35,407 nucleotides of DNA, taken from assembly GCA_900553595.1 (NCBI GenBank), contig USEC01000019.1, positions 1 through 35,407 of the forward strand. The letters run 5' to 3'. Of the stretch, positions 15,450-22,882 are shown one piece after another. The translations under genes were made by a program, and so were the position numbers. The number at the start of each line of letters is the position of its first letter. Positions within the stretch are counted from its first letter, which is position 1. The DNA comes from an uncultured Prevotella sp. Its GTDB lineage: Bacteria > Bacteroidota > Bacteroidia > Bacteroidales > Bacteroidaceae. The notes under the pieces are model-generated. The model worked only from the letters and a program-made list of their open reading frames with translations, ran no database searches and had not been told where the DNA came from.

Positions 15450-15530
15450 AAAGAAGCCTTACTTGCACTGCAAACAAGGCTTCTTTGTGATGCAAACAAG
15501 GCTTCTTTGAAGAGTAAACAAGGCTTGTTT
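15450..15530. repeat. Array B: four 15-bp palindromes at 22-bp pitch
   Basis: Units start at 15450, 15472, 15494 and 15516: AAAGAAGCCTTACTT (imperfect), AAACAAGGCTTCTTT twice, AAACAAGGCTTGTTT. Spacers are 7 bases, and the first is GCACTGC as in array C. It begins 18 bases after the EEP gene's stop codon and could serve as a 3' end structure. From 15531 to 15759 I see no gene or promoter, only a small CCGTT/AACGG stem near 15688-15709. Confidence 0.9.
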
Positions 15531-15759
15531 TCAAGACGGTGCGAACCTATTGGAAATCAATGGGTTTGCCGTGCCTGTCTCAGCCGTGCGCCCCTTGCGC
15601 TGCCGCTCCCGCTTGTCGCGCACCTCCCTTGGGTCGGGTCTTGCAGCAGGACAGGCATCCGCCCATACCTCACTCAGCCCCCTCGTAACCGTTAAAAAAC
15701 GAAAAAACGGGGTGGAGCATTTAAACCCGCAATTACATGAAGCGTCAAAAATGATAGTT

Positions 15760-18252
15760 ATGAAACGAATATTACTTTTTTCTCTACTCATTGTGGCTGC
15801 CCTTACAGCCACAGCCCAGGGCCTGGTGAAAGGAAAGGTCCTCGACAAGAAGACCGACACGCCGCTCGGCTTCGTCAATGTCCGTGTCAGCAGCACGGCA
15901 GACAGTAAACTCGTGGGCGGCGGAATGACCGACGCCGACGGCAACTTCAGCGTGGCAGGATTGAAGAACGGCAAATACACGCTGTCGCTCTCGTTCATGG
16001 GCTACAAGGAAGAGCAGCGGCAGTTTGAAATCACTGCGGCGGCACGCCAGCAGAGCTACTCGCGCCTGTACATGACGGAGGACGCCAAATTGCTCAAGGG
16101 CGTCACCGTGACAGGACAGAAAGGCACGATGAAACTCGAGGTCGACCGCAAGTCGTTCGACGTGTCGCAGCTCATCAGCAACGCCGGACAGTCGGCATCC
16201 GACGTGCTCGACAACGTCCCGTCGGTGGAAGTAGATAACGACGGCAACGTGTCGCTCCGCGGCAACTCCAGCGTGGAGGTGTGGATAAACGGCAAGGCCA
16301 GCGGACTGACAAGCGACAACCGCGCGCAGATACTGCAACAACTGCCGGCGGAAAGCATCGAACGCATAGAGGTGATAGACAACCCCTCAGCCAAATTCTC
16401 TGCCGAAGGCTCGGCGGGCATCATCAACATCGTGCTCAAGAAGGACCGCAAGGCAGGCTACTACGGCTCGGTTCAGGCAGGAGCGACCACACGCGGAGGC
16501 GCAAACTCAAGTTTCAACATCAACTACAACAGCGGCCTGCTCGACGCTTACGCCAACATCGGCTACCGCCACCGCAGCAATAAGGGACACGGCGAAAGCC
16601 AACAGACAAGCAATACCTACAACCAGACATACAGCAGCGACAACAACCGCTGGGGAAACAACCTCTTCACGCGCGCCGGACTGACTCTGCACGCATCCAA
16701 GAACGACGACCTCACACTCAGCGGCATGCTCATGCGGGGCGGAGGACGCAGCAACTCGTTCACACCCTACATATATACTGCCGTCCGCGAAGGGCTCAAC
16801 GACTACCGCCTCGACCGCCTCGACCGCTCGAAGGACGAGATGCAGATGTATTACGGCGAGTTCAACTACCGCCACACGTTCGGCGAACGCCACTTCATCG
16901 ACTTCACTGCCGACATGAGCAAGTGGAAGATGGACGGCGACAACTGGTACCAGGACTCCACCGTCACGGAACGGGGCTATGGCATCGCACCCGATGTGGA
17001 CTACGAATACCAGTACCGCCCGCAGCGCATCAACAACCGCCGCAGCGAGATAAAGCTCGACTATGAGAACCAGATAACCGACGACCTCAAGATAGAGGCA
17101 GGCTATCAGGCCAACTTCTCGCACGAGAACACGCCGCAGGAGTCGTTCATCGACAACACGACATGGGGAGGCAGCGCAGCCGAGGAGGACAAAAAGTACT
17201 TCAACCGCTTCATCTACGACCAGGACCTGCACGCCTTCTACACCACACTGAGCTACAAGCTCGGCCCCGTGGGTATCATGGCAGGACTCCGGGGCGAGTA
17301 CTGGCGCGTGAACACCGAGAGCTACACATGGGAGCAGGAACACGACGCCACACTGCGCGAAAAGCCCTTCAAGAAGGATTACTTCCAACTCTTCCCCTCG
17401 CTTTTCATGTCGTGGCAGATGACGGAAAGCCAGCAGCTGCAGCTCAACTACACACGACGCCTGCGCCGTCCGTGGGGCGGACAGCTCAATTCGTTCCGCG
17501 ATACGCGCGACGCAACGACTGTGTCGTTCGGTAACCCGCTGCTTACGCCGGAATTCAGCAACTCCTTCTCGCTCAATTATCTCAAGACATGGACACAGCA
17601 CTCGCTCCTCGTGAGCGCGTACTACCGCCCCACAAGCGACGTGATACAGCGCATCAGCTACAAGAACTCAGCCGACGGACTCTTCTATTCCACATCAATG
17701 AACGTGGCGAAGAGCCTTAGCACGGGTCTCGAAGTGACACTGAAGAACAACCTCTTCCGCATACTCGACCTCACGACATCGGCAAATGCCTACTACTACA
17801 AGCTCGACGGATTCGCCTACGACATCGATGGACAGACCGTAACGGGCAACGCCGACCATAACTTCACATGGAACGCACGCATGACGGCATCGCTTATGCT
17901 GCCCTACGACATCTCCGTACAGGCGACAGGACGCTACCGCGCACGCCAAGTGATAACGCAAGGCTACCGCCCGGCCAACTGTTCCGTGGATTTGGGAGCA
18001 CGCAAGAACTTCTTCAACAAGCTCATAACGCTCTCCGTAAACTGCCGCGACCTGCTCAATACACGCAAGTGGGAGTCGTTCACAAGCGGCGAAAACTTCA
18101 CACGACACCAGCTCAACCGCCGCGCAGGACGCACCGTCAGCTTCACCGTCACATGGAACTTCGGTAACATGAAGCAGAAGCGTCAGCCCAAACGCGACAT
18201 GCAGCAGGGCGACGGCGACGCAATGCAGCAGTATAACGGAGGGGAGGAGTAA
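15760..18252 (+). CDS. Outer-membrane beta-barrel (TonB-receptor-like) protein with carboxypeptidase-regulatory-like domain
   Basis: An 830-residue outer-membrane protein. A signal peptide (1-20, ending TATAQ) leads into a carboxypeptidase-regulatory-like beta sandwich at about 22-105 (VKGKVLDKKTDTPLGFVNV; GMTDADGNFSVAGLKNGKYT). A plug-like domain follows at about 125-230 (ASDVLDNVPSVEVDNDGNVS; LRGNSSVEVWINGK; IERIEVIDNPSAKFSAEGSA; GIINIVLKKD). The rest is a large beta barrel of the OMP_b-brl_3 type, rich in aromatic and Asn-Tyr strands. A basic, Gln-rich tail (KQKRQPKRDMQQGDGDAMQQ) follows the barrel. It is not a SusC protein: the length and plug motifs differ and no SusD is adjacent. Substrate unknown. 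ATG 15760 is chosen for the signal peptide; ATG 15751 would add three residues. Confidence 0.85.
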   Translation: MKRILLFSLLIVAALTATAQGLVKGKVLDKKTDTPLGFVNVRVSSTADSKLVGGGMTDADGNFSVAGLKNGKYTLSLSFMGYKEEQRQFEITAAARQQSYSRLYMTEDAKLLKGVTVTGQKGTMKLEVDRKSFDVSQLISNAGQSASDVLDNVPSVEVDNDGNVSLRGNSSVEVWINGKASGLTSDNRAQILQQLPAESIERIEVIDNPSAKFSAEGSAGIINIVLKKDRKAGYYGSVQAGATTRGGANSSFNINYNSGLLDAYANIGYRHRSNKGHGESQQTSNTYNQTYSSDNNRWGNNLFTRAGLTLHASKNDDLTLSGMLMRGGGRSNSFTPYIYTAVREGLNDYRLDRLDRSKDEMQMYYGEFNYRHTFGERHFIDFTADMSKWKMDGDNWYQDSTVTERGYGIAPDVDYEYQYRPQRINNRRSEIKLDYENQITDDLKIEAGYQANFSHENTPQESFIDNTTWGGSAAEEDKKYFNRFIYDQDLHAFYTTLSYKLGPVGIMAGLRGEYWRVNTESYTWEQEHDATLREKPFKKDYFQLFPSLFMSWQMTESQQLQLNYTRRLRRPWGGQLNSFRDTRDATTVSFGNPLLTPEFSNSFSLNYLKTWTQHSLLVSAYYRPTSDVIQRISYKNSADGLFYSTSMNVAKSLSTGLEVTLKNNLFRILDLTTSANAYYYKLDGFAYDIDGQTVTGNADHNFTWNARMTASLMLPYDISVQATGRYRARQVITQGYRPANCSVDLGARKNFFNKLITLSVNCRDLLNTRKWESFTSGENFTRHQLNRRAGRTVSFTVTWNFGNMKQKRQPKRDMQQGDGDAMQQYNGGEE

Positions 18253-18270
18253 CCAATACTTTTGAGGAGT

Positions 18271-18343
18271 CAGAAGTTAAGAATTCAGGAGTTCTTGCTA
18301 AGGCAAGCGGCAGAGCCGAGCGAAGCCAAATGCTTTGCCTATC
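18271..18343. repeat. Repeat arm, inverted, left of REPIN-like copy 2
   Basis: CAGAAGTTAAGAATTCAGGA (18271-18290), then GGCAAGCGGCAGAGCCGAGC and GAAGCCAAATGCTTTGCC. This is the reverse complement, with few changes, of the sequence following the palindrome at 35172-35240, showing that arm and palindrome travel together. Confidence 0.75.
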
Positions 18344-18427
18344 ATAGGAGGTCGAGCGTCCCGCTCGACAACACAGCGCATGATTTGTTCGGGATGGTGT
18401 TGTCGAGCGGGACGCTCGACCTCCTAT
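18344..18427. repeat. REPIN-like inverted hairpin doublet, copy 2
   Basis: Two halves of 31 bases (18344-18374 and 18397-18427) are perfect reverse complements around a 22-base spacer. Each half contains the nested hairpin GTCGAGCG-TCC-CGCTCGAC or its complement. The RNA could fold either as one 31-bp stem or as two separate hairpins. It lies 91 bases after the beta-barrel gene and may act as its 3' end. Confidence 0.88.
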
Positions 18428-18486
18428 GTCGCTAATTCATAATTAAGAATCCATAATCAGGCTTTGCTGCCACTGTTCCGAGTCTT

Positions 18487-18620
18487 TAAAGCTAATGGTT
18501 TAACTTCTGAATTCTTAACCCCTGCCTCCTCAAAACATTTGGCTTAACTTCTGAATTCTTAACTCCTGCCTCCTCAAAGCATTTGGCTTAACTTCTGAAT
18601 TCTTAACTTCTGTATTCTCA
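18487..18620. repeat. Three tandem copies of a 44-bp repeat
   Basis: The word TAACTTCTGAATTCTTAAC begins at 18501, 18545 and 18589, an exact 44-base period, each copy followed by CCTGCCTCCTCAAA-type sequence and CATTTGGCT. The first and last units are degenerate at the ends. The same words appear at 8230-8301 and 35216-35240. Between 18428 and 18486 there is only AT-rich sequence without a recognised feature. Confidence 0.8.
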
Positions 18621-18701
18621 TACACCCCCTCCGTCCCATTAAAATCCCCATTTTTCCCAAACTTTGACCGGTTTTTATTCTTTCTTCTTGTTTATTTTTA
18701 G

Positions 18702-18709
18702 TAAATTTG
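18702..18709 (+). promoter_or_regulatory. -7 box of the carbohydrate-locus operon
   Basis: TAAATTTG matches TAnnTTTG, 73 bases ahead of ATG 18783. No TTTG occurs at the right -33 distance (CTTG at 18687 is too close), so activation by a regulator is possible. Confidence 0.5.
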
Positions 18710-18782
18710 TAGCGTGAAATACCATGCTTATTGGAAAAAGTGAAAAACTAAAAGTAAACATAAGGAATAAAAACTGAAAGAC

Positions 18783-20804
18783 ATGAAATCAGCATTCAAA
18801 CCATTGCTGTGCCTCGCCCTCATGCTGGCGACACAGACTGTGCGTGCCATCGACATGAAGACACACATCAGTATCAAGCAACCTGGCGACAAAGCCGTGA
18901 CCTATCAACTAAAAGAACAAAACGGGAAACTCGTGCCAAGCCAAGGCCGTCTGCCGCTCGAAATCACAAAGACAGTGACGACAGAAGCAGGAGGCGAAGA
19001 AGTGGTGACAGTGAAAATCACCGCCAACACCACTGCCTACTACAACTTCGGAGCCGAAGTGAACACCTCACTCAACGCCGCCGACTGCGAATACTACCTC
19101 CCGGGATTCTGGTATCACCGCAACCTGCGTTCGCCGAAAGAGGCTCCGTCGTTCCACACATCAAAGAGTTGGAACGTGCGCGAAGACCGCCTTTCGTCGC
19201 CGCTCGCAGCTGTCTATGACGACAAGACGGGCGAAGGTATGACTGTACTGCGCCAGCACAACGACCGTTGCGACGCACTCACCACACACACCGAGGGCGA
19301 AGTGATACTCTCCGGCAGCACCTCCGTGGGCTACACCGGCTTCGACGGAGAGGGAAAGACAGCACTCCTCACCTTCGGCTACCCCTACATCGAGACCCCG
19401 AAACGCTATATCCGCAAGCTGACACTCGCTCCTGCCATCTTCGCCTTCGCCAAACTCGACGCCGGACAAAGCAAGACCATCGTCTGGCGAGTGAAGAAAC
19501 AGCAGCAACCGACATACAGCGACTTCGTGGCGGCAACATGGGAGTACTGCTTCGACCGCCTCAATCCGCAGCCGCTGAAGCCGCTCTACACCGCAGAACA
19601 GATGAAGCAGGGCATGAGCAACTACTTCACCAAGTCGTATGTGGACCGTTTCCCGTTGAAATTCAATTCGGGTCATGGTCTGCGCTGCGACGACTGCAAG
19701 CCGTTTACACACATGCAGATAGGTTTTTGCGGCCGTGTCCTGCTCAACGCCTTCAACGCTCTTGAGTACGGTGAGGCACACAACCGCCCCGATCTGGTGA
19801 AGCTCGGCAACGATATCTTCGACAGTTTCCTTGAGCACGGATTCACATCCAGAGGCTATTTCTGGGACAACATCATCTACGGCAAGGAAGAACCCACCGA
19901 GGAAACCATCGTGCATTCCATCCGACAGCAGTCGGAAGCAGCCTACGCCGTGTTCCATTACCTGCGCTACGAGCGTCTGCACGGCCGCCAGCACAAGGCT
20001 TGGGAGAAGAAACTCCGCACTCTTCTCGACAACTTCGTCGGCCTTATCAAGAGCGACGGAAGCTTCGCACGCAAGTATCATGACAACGGAACCGACATCG
20101 ACGGAAGCGGAGGCAGCACCCCGTCGGCCACTTCCACACTCGTGATGGGCTACAAATGGTTCGGCGACAAGCGTTATCTCGCCACCGCCAAGCGCACCGT
20201 AGGCTATCTGGAAAACAACATCATATCGAAAAGCGACTATTTCTCGTCAACACTCGACGCCAACTGTGAGGACAAGGAAGCTGCCATCAGCGCCGTGACA
20301 GCCACCTACTACATGGCGATGATGACCAAAGGCAAGGAACAGCAGCACTACATCGACCTCTGCCGCAAGGCCACCTACTTCGCACTCTCATGGTATTACC
20401 TCTGGGACGTGCCCTTCGCACAGGGACAGATGCTCGGCGACTTGGGACTGAAGAGCCGCGGATGGGGCAACGTTTCGGTGGAGAACAACCACATAGACGT
20501 GTTCGTCTTCGAGTTCCCGCACATCATGAAGTGGCTCGGCGAGAAGCTCGGCGAGAAGCGTTTCACACAGATGTACGATGTCATCTACACTTCGCTCAAC
20601 CAGCTTCTGCCCACAAAGGAGCGTCACTGCGGCATCGCCGTGGATGGATTCTACCCCGAAGTGGTGCAGCACACGACATGGGATTACGGACGCAACGGCA
20701 AGGGTTTCTACAACGACATCTTCGCCCCGGCATGGGCGGTAGCGTCGCTCTGGGAACTCTACACGCCCACACGCACCGACGATTTCCTCACCAAGAAGAA
20801 GTAA
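18783..20804 (+). CDS. Secreted protein of unassigned family, probable alpha/alpha-barrel glycosidase
   Basis: 673 residues with an N-terminal signal peptide (1-22, ending TVRA). I do not recognise a named family. The N-terminal third (about 25-250) is beta-rich. From about 270 to the end the pattern of amphipathic helices with aromatic loops (GRVLLNAFNALEYGEAHNRP; QSEAAYAVFHYLRYERLHGR; TSTLVMGYKWFGDKRYLATA; RRTVGYLE-like turns) resembles a six-hairpin alpha/alpha-barrel glycosidase. Acidic, conserved-looking loops that could hold catalytic residues are RCDDCKPFTHMQ (about 300-311, also a CxxC), NGTDIDGSGGSTPSA (about 437-451), DANCEDKEAA (about 491-500) and SVENNHIDVFVFEFPH (about 565-580). 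It leads a run with two GH43 proteins, which supports a role in breaking down an arabinose- or xylose-containing glycan. Linkage and reaction are unknown. Confidence 0.6.
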   Translation: MKSAFKPLLCLALMLATQTVRAIDMKTHISIKQPGDKAVTYQLKEQNGKLVPSQGRLPLEITKTVTTEAGGEEVVTVKITANTTAYYNFGAEVNTSLNAADCEYYLPGFWYHRNLRSPKEAPSFHTSKSWNVREDRLSSPLAAVYDDKTGEGMTVLRQHNDRCDALTTHTEGEVILSGSTSVGYTGFDGEGKTALLTFGYPYIETPKRYIRKLTLAPAIFAFAKLDAGQSKTIVWRVKKQQQPTYSDFVAATWEYCFDRLNPQPLKPLYTAEQMKQGMSNYFTKSYVDRFPLKFNSGHGLRCDDCKPFTHMQIGFCGRVLLNAFNALEYGEAHNRPDLVKLGNDIFDSFLEHGFTSRGYFWDNIIYGKEEPTEETIVHSIRQQSEAAYAVFHYLRYERLHGRQHKAWEKKLRTLLDNFVGLIKSDGSFARKYHDNGTDIDGSGGSTPSATSTLVMGYKWFGDKRYLATAKRTVGYLENNIISKSDYFSSTLDANCEDKEAAISAVTATYYMAMMTKGKEQQHYIDLCRKATYFALSWYYLWDVPFAQGQMLGDLGLKSRGWGNVSVENNHIDVFVFEFPHIMKWLGEKLGEKRFTQMYDVIYTSLNQLLPTKERHCGIAVDGFYPEVVQHTTWDYGRNGKGFYNDIFAPAWAVASLWELYTPTRTDDFLTKKK

Positions 20805-20928
20805 TACGGACAGGATACGGGAGCCGGACGGGCGTCTCCGCCGCCGGCTTCCAGCTTTCCTTCCTGCCGCCGGCAGGCGGGAAGCACTCCTTCCAACTAC
20901 CGATTAATCATTAAAAACCTTATAGATA

Positions 20929-22782
20929 ATGAACAACCTTAAAAAAATTCTATGCTCGGCAATGCTCGCCATCACCGCAACAGCGGTACAGGCTGCCGAC
21001 ACATTCACCAATCCCGTCATACAGCGCAGTGCGCCCGACCCGACAATCATCCGTGCGGACAACGGCGACTTCTACCTTTACACGACGGAAGACACACGCA
21101 ATCTGCCCATCTACCACTCGAAAGACCTCGTGAACTGGGATTTCGTGGGCACGGCATTCACTGAAGAAACACGCCCGAAATGGAACCCGAAGGGCGGCAT
21201 CTGGGCACCCGACATCAACAAAATCGGCGACAAATACGTGCTCTACTACTCCAAGTCGGTGTGGGGAGGAGAGTGGACCTGCGGCATTGGCGTGGCTACT
21301 GCCGACCGTCCTGAGGGTCCATTCACCGACCACGGCAACATGTTCATAAGCAAAAACATAGGTGTACAGAACTCCATCGACCAGTTCTACATCGAGGACA
21401 ACGGTCACAAATACCTCTTCTGGGGCTCGTTCCACGGCATCTGGGGCATTGAACTCAGCGACGACGGACTCAGCGTGAAGCCCGGAGCGCAGAAGTTCCG
21501 CATCGCAAGCAACTTCATGGAGGGCACATACATACACAAACGCGGCCGCTACTACTACCTCTTCGGCTCGGCAGGAGCATGCTGCGAGGGCGCGAAGAGC
21601 ACATACACCGTGGTATATGGACGCTCCGAAAGCCTCTTCGGACCCTATTACACCAAGTCGGGCGACCGTCTGCTCGACGGCGATTACGAGACAATGGTGC
21701 ACGGCGACGCCCTCGTTGCCGGACCGGGACACAATGCCGAAATCGTGACCGACGATGAAGGCACCGACTGGATGCCCATGCACGGCTACGACAGAAGCAA
21801 TCCCGAAAAGGGACGCCAGGTGTGGCTCGTGCGCATCAACTGGAAGGACGGATGGCCATACGTTGAGAACGGCGTCGTGGCGAAGACCGATCGCAAACCC
21901 GTTTTCGGCACCGTCAATCTCGCCGACCCCACTGTCTTCGCCGACAACGGCAAGTACTACCTCTACGGAACGACCCCCACTCCCGACGCAGGATTCTGGG
22001 CTTTCGAGAGCGACGACCTCAAATCGTGGCGCGGACCGCTCGGAAAACACGAGGGATTCGCACTCTATAACGACGGACTGACCTACGGTTCGAAGTGGTT
22101 CTGGGCTCCCCAGGTGTTCAAGCACAACGAAAAATACTACATGGCATACACCGCCAACGAGCACATAGCACTCGCAACGGCCGACAGTCCGCTCGGACTT
22201 TTCACGCAACGCCGCGACACCACCTACTGCTACCACGCTCCCGTGCGTGCCATCGACCCCTTCGTCTTCTTCGACACCGACGGTAAAGCCTACCTCTACC
22301 ATGTGCGTCTCGACCACGGCAACCGCATCTTCGTGGCTGAACTCACCGACGATCTGCTCGGCATGAAGGAGGAAACGGCACGCGAATGCCTGCACGCCGA
22401 GGACGGATGGGAGAACACCGAGAAGGCGGAATGGCCCGTTTCGGAAGGTCCCACGGTGGTGAAACAGGGCAAGACCTATTACCTCTTCTACAGCTGCAAC
22501 GACTACCGCAGCAAGGACTACGCCGTGGGCGTGGCGACAGCATCGTCGCCTCTCGGTCCGTGGGAGAAGCAAGGACCCGTGATAACCAAGGAGAACATCG
22601 GCCAACCGGGCACCGGACACGGCGATTTGTTCAAGGACAGCAAGGGCAACTGGCAGTATGTCTTCCACACACATTACAGCGACACGCAGGTAAGTCCGCG
22701 CCGCACCGCCGTCGTACAGCTCAAGATAAAGGGCAAGAAAGTGACGGTAGTGCCCGGAACATTCCACTTCGTGGAGCGTTGA
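20929..22782 (+). CDS. Secreted tandem-domain GH43 glycosidase, first copy
   Basis: 617 residues with a signal peptide (1-22, ending AVQA). It contains two five-bladed GH43 beta-propeller domains in one chain. GH43 enzymes remove arabinofuranose, xylose or galactose units by an inverting mechanism with three carboxylates. Domain 1 has Asp37 (APDPT), Asp151 (SIDQFYIED) and Glu198 (FMEGTY); domain 2 has Asp333 (LADPTVF), Asp443 (AIDPFVF) and Glu506 (SEGPT). Both triads are complete, so both domains could be active. Typical propeller segments are GGIWAPDINKIGDKYVLYYS and WFWAPQVFKHNEKYYMAYTA. It follows the unassigned enzyme by 124 bases and precedes a close paralogue by 100 bases. Subfamily and substrate cannot be fixed by eye. 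Confidence 0.85.
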   Translation: MNNLKKILCSAMLAITATAVQAADTFTNPVIQRSAPDPTIIRADNGDFYLYTTEDTRNLPIYHSKDLVNWDFVGTAFTEETRPKWNPKGGIWAPDINKIGDKYVLYYSKSVWGGEWTCGIGVATADRPEGPFTDHGNMFISKNIGVQNSIDQFYIEDNGHKYLFWGSFHGIWGIELSDDGLSVKPGAQKFRIASNFMEGTYIHKRGRYYYLFGSAGACCEGAKSTYTVVYGRSESLFGPYYTKSGDRLLDGDYETMVHGDALVAGPGHNAEIVTDDEGTDWMPMHGYDRSNPEKGRQVWLVRINWKDGWPYVENGVVAKTDRKPVFGTVNLADPTVFADNGKYYLYGTTPTPDAGFWAFESDDLKSWRGPLGKHEGFALYNDGLTYGSKWFWAPQVFKHNEKYYMAYTANEHIALATADSPLGLFTQRRDTTYCYHAPVRAIDPFVFFDTDGKAYLYHVRLDHGNRIFVAELTDDLLGMKEETARECLHAEDGWENTEKAEWPVSEGPTVVKQGKTYYLFYSCNDYRSKDYAVGVATASSPLGPWEKQGPVITKENIGQPGTGHGDLFKDSKGNWQYVFHTHYSDTQVSPRRTAVVQLKIKGKKVTVVPGTFHFVER

Positions 22783-22882
22783 ACATCTTAAAGATTCTTA
22801 CACTGAAAGGGGCATGGACATGGCACAAGGCTGTTTCCACGCCCCGTTTTGTTCTCATCCAATACTTACCCACCATAAACCT

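Noticed and set aside
15550..15759. N-terminal extension of the beta-barrel protein frame
   Set aside because: The 70 extra residues have no signal-peptide character, and a standard signal peptide begins at 15760.
15760..18252. Beta-barrel protein considered as SusC
   Set aside because: At about 830 residues with an OMP_b-brl_3-type plug and no adjacent SusD, it fits the non-SusC beta-barrel family better.
20950..22767. Open frame of about 605 codons antisense to the first GH43 gene
   Set aside because: Shadow of a GC-rich coding strand. The sense strand has a signal peptide and two complete GH43 triads, and the antisense product has no recognisable domain.
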